Assembly (NCBI GenBank): GCA_026120185.1
Contig: JANUWF010001053.1
Coordinates: forward strand, 828,501 to 892,500
DNA: 64,000 bases
Direction of reading: 5' to 3'
Origin: Voacanga thouarsii
Lineage: Eukaryota; Streptophyta; Magnoliopsida; Gentianales; Apocynaceae
How positions within the stretch are numbered: position 1 is the stretch's first letter; every line of letters begins with the position of its first letter. Positions 10,542 to 23,948 of the stretch are shown one piece after another. The notes under the pieces are model-generated. The model did not search any database, was not told the DNA's origin, and worked only from the letters and a program-made list of their open reading frames with translations. The translations under genes were made by a program, and so were the position numbers.

Positions 10542-12407
10542 TGAAGGATCGCGGGAAAAAATAAATACGCAGCAAAAGACAGCAAATTAAAACTTTGCCT
10601 GAGCCAAAGTCTAGGAATACTTACTTCTAGAGCAATTAGCCTTAATAACCGGAGTTGGACTCGGGTTCGAGGGTGCTTGTTGAACAAAAACGTCTACATG
10701 TTTTGCGGGAACACCAACTAACTGTCGGCTCCTTCACATCAAACACTTGCCACGTTTGCTAGCTCCTGACTTTCCAGAGTATTCTCTAACCAGTATGAAC
10801 CACTACTAGTGAAAGTGGAATTAGGGTGAAGAAGATGGGAAGAAAAACGGAACAGCTAAACATTAAAGAAAAAAAACGAAAGAAACTAGACTAAGGAAAA
10901 ACGGTGGCTCTTAATTCTTTTTAGAAAACCAAAAGCTGTAGCTTCATTGAGAAATTCGGTCAACTTCAATAAGGCTCAGGCATTGCCTTTTTTTTTCATT
11001 AATTAACAGCTTCCTTTTTCCTTCATAGAACAATAAAGCTGCCACTTCCCATTTTCATTTATTTTCTTATTTTTCTTTTATTTGTTGCAGCTCCCAGGGA
11101 TTTATTAATTCCCTGAGCTGCAACTAAAAACCCTAGTGGACCAAGGTTGTTCCTAATTAGACCAAGACTAATTTAATAGCTCTCTTATTAATTAATTAAT
11201 CCACTTGGGGTAATATTAAAATTACCCAGAATAATTAATTAATAAACTAAATAATTTAATTAGCTCTTTTATTAATTAATTTAATCACTTGGGCCCACTA
11301 TAAAACTACCCAAGATAATTAGTTAATAAACTAACTAATTATATTAAGTAAATAATTAATTGGACTTCTAAAATAATTCTTTCAATAATAAATTCACCCA
11401 ATAATCCCACATAGTAAATAAATTTATTAAAATTATGTGAGCGACTCTGGGGACCAAAAGACATGTTATTCTTGGCTACTAAAATAATCAAAATGCTCCT
11501 GATAACAAATAGCTATATTTTAATCTTTTTAAATATTCTATTTATCACCATATATAAATATTAACCCGAGAAAAATATTACAAGTACAATGCCTTTGACT
11601 AACATGTGTAATGACGAAAATATCCCTTTACACAACACCCATCATTAAGATAAGAAAAGAGTACCAACACCTTTCTCAATGACGTCTACCATCCTTTGTA
11701 AGCTAGTTTGATAATTTATGACTTCTAGTATGTACCAACTAAAGCATACATACTTAGTCACATTTCCTAAGGCCCTGGTTTACTAGAGTATCCCGAACAA
11801 TCATACCCGGGTGATTTCTTCATGTAATGAAGCATAGAAACTCTATTGTATAAGTCTGTCTTAATTAACTAGAGTAATACACCCAATGTACAAAGCTATT
11901 GAATTTGCGATAATACCTCACCCAGCATACATCAAAGTATACAAGTCTAGCTTTAATAGACCACCAACTTACACTCAAGTCCTAGGGTACTTGCCCACGC
12001 TGTAGCTGTGACAAAACAATCTTTATTTATTTTAGTACTTTGATAAGGATTAGTATTGCGTGGTCCAATTCTACGTATTCCAAATACACCTACACTATTG
12101 GTGTGAGTGGACTACTCACTAGTTAAAGGTAAACCATTCTCTATTTAAAAACCATTGTGTAATGATCTAAACCTTGATAAAGTGCCAAGCATCATCAATC
12201 GATCAAGAACAATTTTTTCACTTATATGTTAGTAGCCCATAATCTACACCTTATTGTGAAAGCATGACCCAATCACATAGATTACTTACTAACACACTTA
12301 GACCTTTAATGTGTGAATATATATAAACAAACAATCATGAATAAAATAATTTTATTAATTTCCAAAATACATAAGTACATAGGCCATTTTGAACATACAT
12401 TACAACA
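10542..12407 (-). repeat. Copia E 3' LTR (full length)
   Basis: Plus-strand reading TGAAGGATCG to TTACAACA, 1866 bp. Homologous to the right LTR 17968-19326 and, in opposite orientation, to the solo LTR 19984-21892. It contains the aattaattaat-rich block at 11180-11350 common to all three. Confidence 0.9.
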
Positions 12408-15400
12408 ATCTCCCACTTGCACTAAATAGACTATGATAGTCCATATGCGTATGCCCCTATGACGTCCAAGCGTCTTTTGAACACCTTCTCCATCAAAAGC
12501 TTAGTAAATGGATCTGCTAGATTGTATGCTGATAAAAATTGATCAACCACTATCCCTTATTTCTAAATGAACTCCTGGATCAAGCGATACTTGATTTCAA
12601 TGTTCTTGGCCTTCCAATGGTTTCTTGACTCCTTAAATTGTGACACAACTTTAGAATTGTCATAATATATTATTATGGACCTATCTATGTGTGGCACAAC
12701 TCCATGTTCTATGAGGAACTTTCAGAGCCAAACCATTTTTTTAAGCTTCTGAAGCTACCATAGACTCAGCTTCCTTGGTAGAATCATCAATACAAGATTG
12801 CTTGACACTTTTCTATGAAATAGCCCCTCTAGACAAAGTGAAGACATATCCACTGGTGGACTTTCTTTCATCTTAATCCACCTGGAAGTCTGAGTCTACG
12901 TAATCGGTAGGAACTAAGTCATCAGCACTGTAAACTAGTATATAATCCCTCATTCTTTTTAGGAACTTGAGTATATGCTTTATAGCTTTCTAATGTTCAT
13001 CCCCACCTACTAACCATGCCTACTGCAAAATAGAAATCTAGCCTAGTACAAAGCATGGCATACGTGAGACTTACCACTGCCGAGGCATAGGGAATCCTAC
13101 TCATCGTCTCATTTTCTTCCTATCTCTTAGGACACTGCTTGGAATATAAGGCCAATCCATGCCTAAAGGGCACGATTGCCCCTTTGCACTGATCTATGCT
13201 AAACCTAGCTGATATCTTGTCAATATAAGCAGATTGGGATAAGCCTAACATTCTTTGTTTCATGTTTCTAAGAAGCTTAATACCAAGAATGCAGCTAGCT
13301 TCTCCTACATCCTTCATGCAAAATTTACTTGATAGCCAAAACTTTATAAATGACAATGTCTCACATCATTTCCAATGAGTAGAATGTTATCTACATAAAG
13401 TACCATAAATGACACATTGTTCCTATCTGACTGCCTATATACACATGGTTCATCCATGTTTTGTATGAAACTATAACACTTTATAGTCTCATTAACGCGT
13501 ACATTCCATGCTTGTGATAGTTGCTTAAATTCATAAATAAACTTTTTAAACTTGCAAACCATATGTTCTTGGCCTTTCACAATAAAGCCTTCAGGTTGGG
13601 ACATATAGATGTCTTCGCTAAGATAGCCATTAAGAAAGGCTATCTTGACATCCATTTGCCATATTTCGTAGTCATAATGACATGTGATTGCCAAGAAAAT
13701 GTGTATAGACTTAAGTATGGTAACAGATGAAAAGGTATCCTCATAATCGATCACTTCTTTCTAAGTATAACCTTTTGCAACCAACCTTGCTTTAAGCGTT
13801 TTCACCTTTCTATCCGCACCTCTCTTTCTCTTGTATACTCACTTGCACCCTAAAGGTTTAATCTCTTCAGGTACAGTGACAAGATCCCAATCTTGATTGA
13901 GGTACACAGACTCAATCTCAGCATTCATTGCAACTTGCCAATTATTGACATCAACATCAACAATAGCCTCATCGTATCTAGGGGGATCTTGTTCCCAATC
14001 GTCAGAGACCACCTCAAAGGCTTCTCCACTCTATCTCTCAGGAACCCTAGATATCTTCCCACTACAATGTTGCTCAATCTGTATGGGAACATCTGGTTGT
14101 GTCTCTTTTGATTCCTCAACTAGGGTACTAGAAGTTGAGGCATCAATCATCTTCTCTTCCAATTTCACATTACATAAAACCTTAGTGAATACACTTTGTT
14201 CATCTTCCAAGTACCTAGAATGAGTACTAATAAGTACTTTTTGCTTTGGGAATGATAAAAGTATCTACCCCTTGTTCCTTTTGGATACCCTACTTCCTTT
14301 AGTCAATATATAAGCTGGTCAACCCCATACTTTTAGATTATTTAAACTGGGCTTTCGTCCAGTCCATATCTCAAAAGGTTTCCTAGGCACTGACTTGGAA
14401 GGAACCAAGTTTAGAATATATACTGCTCTTTCCAGAGCATATCCCCAAAAAGAATTGGAAGAGTAGTATGGCTTATCATGCTCCTGACCATTTCCATCAA
14501 AATTCTATTTCTCTTAGCTACTTTATTCTTCTGGGGAGTCACAGGTACAGGTAGTTGAGATTCTATACCCTGATATGCCAAGTAGTCCTTGAATTCACCA
14601 AGGACATATTCTCCACCACGATCTGATCTTAGCTTTTTTATTAGTTTATCTATTTGACGTTCCACCTCAACCTTAAACTTCTTGAATATATTAAAGGAAT
14701 CAGACTTATGCATTAGCAAGTAAACATAACCAAAATATGAGTGATCATCTGTGAATGTGATAAAGTAATTATAACCTTCTCTAGCCAGTAAAGACATAGG
14801 ATCACAAACATCTGTATGAACTAACTCTAATATTTTCTTAACCCTTTCTGCCTTTTGAGTAAAGGACCTTTTGGTCATTGTTCCCTTAAGATAAGATTCA
14901 TACTGACGCCATTCCTCCAATTCCAATAAGTCCCAAGACCTATTTTGGATTAACCTCTAAATCCGACTAGAATTTATATGTCCTAATCTTAAGTATCATA
15001 AATATGAGTTATTTGATATGGCCTTTCTCTTCTTATTATTAGGTTCTTGCTGAGTATTATTTATTTGATGAGTTATAGGATTAATGTAAACAAGATTACC
15101 ATACATGTTTCCAGTGTAAATAAGTTTTCCATTTCTACTGATTGAAATACCAGAATAGAAAGAAACAGAATAACCTTAATTAATCAATCTTGAAACTGAA
15201 ATCAAATTCTGCATAAAACTAGAAACATATAAAATATCCTTTAAAACTAAAATCCTATTACAATCAAATAAAAGCTCTAAGTCTCCCACTGCTTCGACCC
15301 ACATTTTGCTCCGTTGTGCACTCTAAGTCCATACTCCCCTCTATTGAGTTATCTTATCTTGTTGAACCCTTGCATAGAGTTACTGATATGATCAGTGCCT

Positions 15401-16290
15401 CCAAAATCAATAATCCAAATGGATGATGATCCAACTATCAAAATAAACTCTAAATAAAGAGCAATACTAGAGAAAGGCTTGGCCAAGAAGTCTAGACAAT
15501 ATTTTTTGAAGTACCCTTTCTTACCATACGTGAAATACTTACCTCTGGGTTTGGTGGTGGGCTTGGACTGACTGGGTTTGGATCCCTTAAGCTGGGCCCC
15601 TGCATTGTTCTGGGATTTTTTCTTCTTGAACTTCTTGGGCTGGACTTTAGTTCTAAAAGATGGTCCAGAGTGAGTAACCAAAACCTTTGACACTTGTTTC
15701 ATGATTTTCTCAACAGCCTGGAGGTCTTTCATCAACTTAGTCAAAGACAAATTCAATTTGTTCATGCTATAATTTAGCTTGAACTGAGAATACGAATCTC
15801 ACAAAGTCATAAGAACCATGTCAATTAGGATCTTAGCATAAATTGTTACCCCTAGGACCTCGGCTTCCTCAAAGTGAGCAATCATCTTAAGCATATGCTC
15901 GTGAACCGATTCTTCCACAGCCATCCTAATATTCATGATTGCTCCAAGAGCTTTCCGCTTTGCAAGCATGCTCTTGTCACCAAACATGGTTCGCAACGAT
16001 ACATCAATGTCAAATGCAGTAGGCATGTTTTCATGCTTGGATTGGAGAACATTGGACTTGGAAAATAACATATAGCATCGACCCCTTTCGTCAGCTTTCC
16101 TCCATGCCTTCTCCACCTTACGATTCTAGTCCGTGGAATCTTCTCCAATTTCAGGACAGGAGTCGGTCAGAATATAGTTATACTCCTTAACAGTGAGTAC
16201 TATATTCAGATTCCTTTTCCAGTCCATATAGTTAGGTTCTATTAACCTATTCTCCTTCAGAATAATGGACAAAGGACTGAAACCAGACAT
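12408..16290 (-). pseudogene. Copia E gag-pol polyprotein, broken
   Basis: The reading starts at ATG 16290 (MSGFSPLSIILKEN, NYMDWKRNLN), a typical copia gag N-terminus. Gag continues at 15799-16116. At 15349-15765 come a damaged zinc knuckle (TYGKKGYFKKYC) and the protease segment WIIDFGGTDHI, where DSGA is expected. Integrase lies at 14411-14926 (HTDVCDPM, FITFTDDHS, LRSDRGGEY). Reverse transcriptase is at 13344-13754 (WQMDVKIAFLNG, and YVDN in place of the catalytic YVDD) and 13120-13356 (LGIKLLRN). RNase H remnants extend to 12420 without an open frame. At least six stops or frameshifts separate the pieces; the element is dead. Confidence 0.9.
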
Positions 16291-17950
16291 TTCTATTGAT
16301 TGAAAAAAAAAAAAAACTTCACAGAGAAAAATTTTTGTCTTGAAAAACACATAAAAATGCATATTGAAAACATCATATTATTTTCATCAAATGGTTAACC
16401 TATTAAAACCATTATCAAAAAATATGAAAATTTGGCTCTTAGAATAATTGACAGAGCTTTGTAGGAAGGTTAACAATTTTCTCAATTAAGTGTATAACCA
16501 TCACAAATTAAACTTTCTTAATAGGTAATGATCTAGAAATAGTTCCATCCATAGGATGGTCACTATTGTCACCAACTACAGATAATCCAGCATTAATGCC
16601 TCCAACGATGGGCTGGCCAATACTAACACTTATCCTAGGCTTTAACTATAATTTCTCCATTAGTTCTAGATTCTTATGGAAATCCATCCTATAGGGGGTC
16701 ATGCTTAAAATGACACGAGAAAATCCTCAATCTCTAATAAGAATTTGTGATGGAAGCTGTGGAGCCGTTGAAACCTCTCTCGCACTTAATCTTTTGAGAA
16801 AAATAGGCTTTTAGGAAAAAAGTTTCTTTAAAAATTAATTGGTTTTTATTAACTTTAGTGAAAACCCAAAAATCCAACTACTATTTTCAATGACAAGGAT
16901 GAAACCCTTTAAGAAAATAAATTATGAATTTTGTATTTCACTATTTAAGTTAAAACCATTTTCTAGGAACTAAATTTAAAATACTTAAATTCTAAATTAT
17001 TCTCCATGTTAAGGATAAAACCCTTTGGAAGAAAAACCATAAATTTATTTTTAAATTACTTATTTCCAATTTTATAGACATTTTCCTTAATTGTTTTATC
17101 TAGAGAAAAAATTAATTTCTCCAAAACCTTTGTGCATTTGGTCACAAAATTAAATATAACAGACATGCTCCAAAAATAAAATTTTTTTACATGCTATTTC
17201 TAACCTTTGATTCTTATGTAACCAAATAATGGATTACACATCATAATAACAACAAAATTAAAGTCATCATGTTTAATCCTAAGGTGGTTCCCCTTTACTA
17301 ACAATTTTCATGCAAAATTATTTATCATAATAAATAAACCATTTCAAGAAAAATAGCCTCATGTGATATGGGCTCCCAAGAGAAAACGAAATTACAATAA
17401 AATGAAAAAAAATGAAAAAAAAAAAAACTCCAGGACCCAAACCGAGACCATGCCTGCGACTTGCTGAAACCAGACGCACAGCTGTGAGAGGCATTGATTG
17501 AACCTCCTGTGGCTCTTGGGAAACTTTCCCTTGAAATAACTGCGAGCCCTAGGAGAATTTCTCCCTGGTCCTGCCGCGACTTGCCTGCTCCCCACTGCTA
17601 CTGGCTCCTCCTCTCTGTCTATTAGTTTTTTTTTTCTTACTTTTTCCCATTTCTTCTTCAGGGGTTTTCTTCAAGCATTTATCCAGGCACCATTTAATTA
17701 CAGAATACGTAAATAAATTGAAATACAATTTCAAAAACCTACGCCTTTCAAAATGAGGTATACACGATTTCTATGAAAAGCGATTAAAATTAAATTACAG
17801 GTGTCTATGCCTCCACGCGCAAGGCGTACACAAAATCTACCCATATAAAAAATCATGAGGGATCTATACAATCGGAAAGATTATATTTTAATTAGTAAAG
17901 GAACCACATTTTTCAATTATTAACCCTAAGCATGCTACTAGATTATAATA
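16291..17950 (-). other. Copia E leader region
   Basis: Untranslated leader of about 1.65 kb between primer binding site and gag start. No reading frame that I trust; short frames at 17392-17734 are not supported by any motif. Confidence 0.6.
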
Positions 17951-17965
17951 ATTGCTCTGATACCA
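17951..17965 (-). other. Primer binding site of copia E
   Basis: Minus strand TGGTATCAGAGCAAT, the standard copia primer site complementary to initiator-Met tRNA, two bases from the right LTR. Confidence 0.92.
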
Positions 17966-17967
17966 CT

Positions 17968-19326
17968 TGAAGGATAGCAGGATAAATTAAATACGCAGTA
18001 GAAGATAGAAAATTAAAACTTTTCCCAAGCCAAAGTCTAGGAATACTTACTTCTGGGTGATTAACTTTAATAACCGGAGTTAGATTTGAGTTTGAAAGCA
18101 CTTGTTGAACAGAAACGTCTACTTGTTCCGCGGGAACACCAGCTAACTGTCGGCTCTTTCGCGTCAAACACTTACCATATTTGTTAGATCCTAACCTTCC
18201 AGAGTATTCTGTAATGACCATATACCTCTACCAGTGAAAGTAGAATTAGGATGAAGAAGATTGGATGAAAAATGGAAGAGCTAAACGTTAAAGGAAAAAA
18301 GTGAAGGAAACCAGTCTAAGGAAAAACGGTGGCTCTTAATTCTTTTTAGAAAGCCAAAAGTTGTAGCTTTAGATGTAGAAAACAGTGGCTTAGGTATTGC
18401 CTTTTTTTCATTAATTAACAGCTTCCTTTTCCTTCACAAAACAATAAAGCCACCACTTCCTATTTTCTTTTATTTCCTTATTTTTCTTTTGCTTGTTGCG
18501 GGCTCCCAGGGATTTATTAATTCCCTAAGCTGCAACTTGAAACCGTAGTGGGCCAGGGTTGTTCCTAATTAATTCAAGACTAATTAAATAGCTTTCTTAT
18601 TAATTAATTAATCAAATAGGACTCAATATTAAAATTATCCAAGATAATTAATTAATAAATGAATTAATTAAATTAGCTCTTTTATTAATTAATTTAACCG
18701 CTTAGACCCAATATAAAATTATCCAAGATAATTAACTAAAAAAGTAATTAATTATATTGGTCCAATTAATTATTCTAATCGAAATAAATAATTAATTAGA
18801 CTTCTAGAATATTTCTTCCAATTCATTGAATAAACCTATATAGTAAATAAATTTACTAAGGTTATTTGAGCTACTCTATGGACCAAAAGACATATTATAC
18901 TTGGCTACTAAAATGATCAAAATACACCTGCAAACAAATAGCTATATTTTAATCATTTTGAATATTCAATTTATCACCATATGAAAATATTGACCTCGAG
19001 AATAATATTGCAAATGCAATGTCTTTGACCTACAGGTGTAATGATGAAAATACCCTTGTACACAACACATGTCATTGAGATAGGAAAACAGTACCAACAC
19101 CTTTCTCAATAACGTCTACCATCCTTTGATAGCTAGTCTGATAATCTATGACTTCCAGTATGTACCAACTTATCTCTGGGAGATACCCATAAAGCATTCA
19201 TACTTAGTCACATTTCCCAGGGCCCTGGATTATTATATTATCCTGAACAATCACAAGTAATGAAGTATATAAACTCTATTATCTAAGTCTATCTTAATTA
19301 ACTAGAGTCATGCACCCAATGTACAA
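17968..19326 (-). repeat. Copia E 5' LTR, truncated
   Basis: Matches 10542 to about 11895 of the left LTR and stops at acccaatgtacaag, after which Athila-type gag sequence follows. About 0.5 kb of LTR is missing. It also forms the left arm of a long inverted repeat with 20540-21892. Confidence 0.85.
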
Positions 19327-19983
19327 GGATTACTCTTTATGTATTGTTTTTCATATATCCTTGGCTTTAGAATGGGTGCTAACCGATTTCTTAAAGAACA
19401 TGTCGTCCCTACCCTTAATGATCATTCTTTATGTATTATTTTTCCTCGAGTCACAACTAATTTTAAATTGTATTCTGAGTCAAATTCTTCCCTTCTTTTC
19501 ATGGTTTACTGGGAGAAGATCCACATAGGCATCTTAAAAAATTTCGCGTTGTTTGCTCTAATATGAAACTGGATGGAATTCAAGATGAGGTCATTAAATT
19601 GCATGCATTCCCAATTAGTTTGCATAGTGGAGCTAAAGATTGGTCAGATGACTTGCCCACTGGTTCCATTAATAGTTGGTAGAATATACAAAAGGTATTT
19701 TCTTGAAAAATATTTTCCTGCGTCTAGAGCTGTATGTATTAGGAAAGATATATGTGGCATAAGGTAAGTGCATGGCGAGTCATTGTATGATTATTAGGAT
19801 AGATTTAAAAGAATTTGTGCTAGTTGTTCATATCATCAAACCAATGAACAATTACTCATTCAACACTTTATGAAGGTTAGTTCCTTATGATAGATTAATG
19901 ATTGATACGGATAGTGGGATGCCCTTGTGGATAAAACCCCACAAGCTATTAGGGATCTAATTTCTAATATGGCTCCTAACATA
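19327..19983 (+). pseudogene. Element H Athila-type gag, part 1
   Basis: Conceptual reading with several stops resembles the gag of Athila-lineage Ty3/gypsy elements: a VFHGL-like segment with EDPHRHLKKF near 19510, then HAFPISLHSGAKDW at about 19602-19645, FLEKYFPASRA and RKDICGIR (19700-19765), and the QLLIQHF and VDKTPQAIRDLISNMAPN segments (19850-19980). These segments match the retrotransposon gag domain in the usual order. The N-terminus is missing because of the deletion that also truncated copia E. The frame is broken at about 19765 and 19880. Part 2 resumes after the solo LTR. Confidence 0.82.
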
Positions 19984-21892
19984 TGTTGGAACGTATGCAT
20001 AAAATGACCTATGTATTTTTATATTTTAGAAATTAATAAAAGCATTCTGTTCATGATTGTTTGTTTACATATATTCACACATTAAAGGTCTAAGTGTGTT
20101 AGTAAGTAATCTACATGATTAGGTCATGCTTTCACATTAAGGTGTAGATTATGGGCTACTAACACATAAGTGAAAAAATTTGTTCTTGATCAACTAGTGA
20201 AGGTTGGTACTTTATCAAGGTTTAGATCATTACACTATAGTTTCTAAATAGATAATAACTTGCCTTTAACTAGTGAGTAGCCTACTCACAACAATAGTAT
20301 AAGCGTATTTGGAATATGTAGAACTAGACTGCGCGATAATAATTTTTATCAAAGTAATAAAATAAATAAAAATTGATTTATCACAATTATTGCATAGATG
20401 AGTACCCTAGGACTTCAGTGTAAGTTAATGGGCTGGTGAAGTTGGACTTGTACACTTTGATGTATGTTTGGTGAGGTCTTATTGGAAGACCAATAACCTT
20501 ATACATTGTGTGTATGACTCTAGTTAATTAAGACGGACTTATACAATAGAGTTTCTATACTTCATTACGTGAAAAAATCACCCCCTTGTAATTATCCGAG
20601 ATAATCTAATAATTCAGGGCCTTGGGAATTGTGTCTAAGTATACATGCTTTATGGGTAGCTCCCTGAGATAAGTTGGTACATACTGAAAGTCATGGATTA
20701 TCAAACTACCTATCAAATAATGGTAGATGTCATTGAGAAATGTGTTAGTACTATTTTTCTATCTCAATGACGACTATTACGTAGAGGGGTATTTTTGTCA
20801 TTATACCTGTAGGTCAAAAACACTACACATGCAATATTATTCTCGGAGTTAATATTTTTATATGGTGATAAATGGAATGTTTAAAATGAGTAAAATACCA
20901 CTATTTGTTAGTAGGGGTATTTTGGTCATTTTAGTAGAAAGAATAATATGTCTTTTGGTCCCCAATATCGCTCAAATAACTTTGGTAAATTTATTTACTA
21001 TATGGGCTTATTGGGTGAATTTATTATTGGAAGAATTATTCGAGGATTCCAATTAATTACTTATTTGGATTAGAATAATTAATTAGGTCAATTTAATTAA
21101 TTATTTTATTAATTAATTATCTTGAGTAATTTTATATTGGGCCCAAGTAGTTTAATTGATTAATAAAAGAACTAATTTAATTAATTGGCTTATTAATTAT
21201 TTATCTTGGGTAATTTTATATTGGGTCTAAGTAGATTAATTAATATGAGAGCTATTTAATTAGTCTTAGACTAATTAAGAACAACCTTGGCCCCCTAGGG
21301 ATTTTAGTTGCAGCTTAGGGAATTAATAAATCCCTGAAAGCCACTACACAAAAGAAAAAAAAAGTGAAGGAAAAGAGAAAAAGGAAAATCGGTTTTGTTT
21401 TGGAAAAGGAAAAGGAAGCTACTTATATTAAATAGGCATCTCATGTGTCTTGGTTATCGGTTGACCAAATTCATTAAAATAATAATAATAATAATAGCAG
21501 CTTTCATTTTTTCTGGAGAACAAAGCCAAACGGCTACCATTTTTCTTTTGTTGTTTCTTTCGTTTTTCTTAATGTTTAGCTCTTTCATTTTTATTCCAAT
21601 TTTCTTCAATCTAATTTTACTTTCACCGATAGAGGTCCATAGTGGTTAGAGAATACTCTGAAAGGTCAGGAGCTAGCAAACATGGTAAGTGTTTGATGCG
21701 AAAGAGCCGACAGTTAGCTGGTATTCCTGCGAAACAAGTAGACATTCCTATTCAACAAGTGCCATCGAACCCAAATCCAACTCCGGTTATTAAAGTTAAG
21801 TGCCCTAGAAGTAAGTATTCCTAGATTTTAGCTCGGGAAAAATTTTAATTTGCTATCTTCCGCTACGTATTTAATTTTCCCGAGATCTTTCA
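19984..21892 (+). mobile_element. Copia solo LTR, plus orientation
   Basis: Runs TGTTGGAACG to GATCTTTCA, 1909 bp, same family as the copia E LTRs but inverted relative to them. The flanks acata (19979-19983) and acaca (21893-21897) agree at four of five bases, which supports a solo LTR inserted in the H gag. No internal sequence. Confidence 0.85.
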
Positions 21893-22500
21893 ACACAATC
21901 TTTTAGCACACAAAATAACTCAATTAGGAAGGTGGGAGAAGTAACTACAAATTCTTTAGAATACAAGGTTAATAAGTTAACTACTTCGGTATAGTAGTTA
22001 GGAAAGATGCTAAGTAATAACTCACAAGTTACAGCATCTAATATGTGCAATTCGTTTGACTACTCTAGTGAAGCATGTCGTAATCTTGGTGATAGCAAAC
22101 AAGTTAATGCCTTAGGGCTCCCAAATCAGCCCCCCCAGGAGGTACAATTCTTATTCCAACACTTATAATGAGGGGTGACATGATCATCCAAACTTTAAAT
22201 GGCGAAACCAAGAAGTGAGGCCTCAAAACTTTACAAATATTTCTTCTAATGCACCACCTCCACAAGATCAAACCCATGGCATGAATTCAGAAGACATGGT
22301 TAAGTCTCTTGCATCTAGTTCCTTAAATTTCCAAAAAGAGACTAAATCTAGCATTCAAAATTTAGAAAATTAAGTTGGACAATTGTCCACAGATGTTGAT
22401 CAAATTAAGGCAAAATTATCTAATAAGCTTCTTTCTCAACCCCTTAACCCTATGGATCCTTCTAATATAAATTTTCTAAGGGTAGGAGCTTTTTAGAAAA
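21893..22500 (+). pseudogene. Element H Athila-type gag, part 2
   Basis: Continues part 1: VGEVTTNSLEYKVNKLTTSV, then a damaged zinc knuckle region (NMCNSFDYSSEAC), VNALGLPNQPPQE, a MNSEDMVKSLASSSLNFQ-like segment and a QNLEN.VGQLSTDV coiled stretch. In Athila-lineage gag proteins these elements occur in this order (linker, CCHC, VNAVGG-like, MSLEDIVKSLA-like, NLENQVGQLA-like). Stops and a likely frameshift lie near 22140 and 22370. Everything from the protease to the end of integrase is missing after about 22500. Confidence 0.8.
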
Positions 22501-22861
22501 TTGTGTCTTAAGGAAGGTTTCAATGGCTTGCATTATTATAAGGATTTACTGCATGATCTATTTGTTTCTTTTCTCTCCAAAGCTCACATTGTTGTTTCTT
22601 ATCTAGGGTTCATGAAGGAGATACAACCTGGTCGAACAAATGATGTAAAACAAAAGAACTATTGAGAGGCAACCCAATACTTTTTTCTTTTTATTTCATG
22701 TTTTTCATTTTTCTAAAAAAAACACAAAAAGATTTTTCTAGTTATTTTTTTTCTTACATCATCTTTTTCTCAATTTTGTTCATCTTTTTATTTGTTTTCA
22801 TAATAATTATTTTTCTACAAAATGCATAGCCTATGCACGCCTATGCCTATGGCTGTACCAA

Positions 22862-22893
<32 letters not shown>

Positions 22894-23948
22894 ATATATA
22901 TATATATATATTGCAAAATGTATGGGCAGAGGCACGGTTCCTCTGGTCGTTCATCTTTCACATACTTCATAAAAATCTCAAATGTGCATGGTCTTTCCAT
23001 CTTTCTTCCCAAAATTCGTTCAGAAACCTTCCACCCGTACTCCTCTGATTTCTCCCTTGAATGCACTCAAAATACCTTGCATTTTTCCACCTTCAAACTT
23101 ATGGTTTTTCCATCAACTTCACAAAATTGAAGTTCTTCTTGAAGGTTTTGTCCGAAAATTACAGCTTTGTGGGGGTCTTTTGAGCAATAAATCTTCAACA
23201 AATCAAAGGCATTTTGGTAAGAAAAAACTTGGCTTCAATTATCCTTGATATATAAGCAAGCAATTGTATGGAACAAAATGTAACCTTTTTGGTGTTTTAT
23301 GGTAAAATTTTCTACTTATTTGGGGTCAAAAAATCAGCAAATTTTCTGCATATTTTGTAGTTATTAAAGCTATAAATTGTTGTGTTGTTGATGGAGAATT
23401 GATGGAGTAATGATATATTGTCTATTTGGAGTTTGGGATATGGTATTGGTAGAGTATGATGGTTAATTATGAATATCTTCTTGGCTTAAAATTTCTGCAC
23501 TTTGATGATATAAATTGCTACATATTGCTGCATTTTTCATATTGTGGAAATTGTTATTGAATGGAGGAATTGATTGGTTTGAATTGAGAAGTGATATATC
23601 ATTTTTTGTGGATGTTTTGATGAATATAATGGTGGATTAACTTAATGTGTGATGGCTGAAATTTTGCAAGCCAAGGTGCTTCAACATGGTTTTATTTTGT
23701 CTTGTGTTACGTTAATGATGATATTGGGAGAATGTTGTTGAATTGTGGTGGAGATTAAGAGCTTGTGGCTATTTTTGGTCGATGATGGGGAGTATGGTGG
23801 AATAATAATGCTTAAACTCTTCACATTACTCATTCATCTTTTATAATATTCACCATCCTTTGATAAACTACTCACATTTTCCCTTGCATTTTTTCCTTCT
23901 TAGATTTTATTATCTCTCTTCCTTGAACAAATTTCTTTGAATTTCTTC
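22501..23948 (+). other. Element H pol deletion scar and spacer before the third ORF
   Basis: At 22654-22675 the sequence reads attgagaggcaacccaat, a short block that in Athila-like elements stands at the end of pol. Gag and this block are only about 150 bp apart, so the pol domain has been deleted. The remaining 1.2 kb to 23948 has no trustworthy frame. The frames around 22815-23250 are overlapping, motif-free and run through a microsatellite. Confidence 0.55.
22862..22911. repeat. (TATG)n(TA)n microsatellite
   Basis: About 50 bases of TATG repeats grading into TA repeats. Confidence 0.95.

Larger units (their letters stand above)
10542..19326 (-). mobile_element. Ty1/copia element E, right LTR truncated
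   Basis: LTRs at 10542-12407 and 17968-19326. Polypurine tract complement (atctcccactt) at 12408-12418 and primer binding site complement at 17951-17965, so it reads leftwards. The order gag, protease, integrase, reverse transcriptase, RNase H is typical of Ty1/copia (Tork/Angela side, judged by the RT motifs). The right LTR lacks its last 0.5 kb relative to the left LTR. It ends abruptly against gag sequence of element H, so no target duplication can be verified. Confidence 0.9.

Noticed and set aside
22815..23250. Several overlapping frames of 70-100 codons on both strands
   Set aside because: They run through a TATG/TA microsatellite, overlap each other in different frames and lack any motif.
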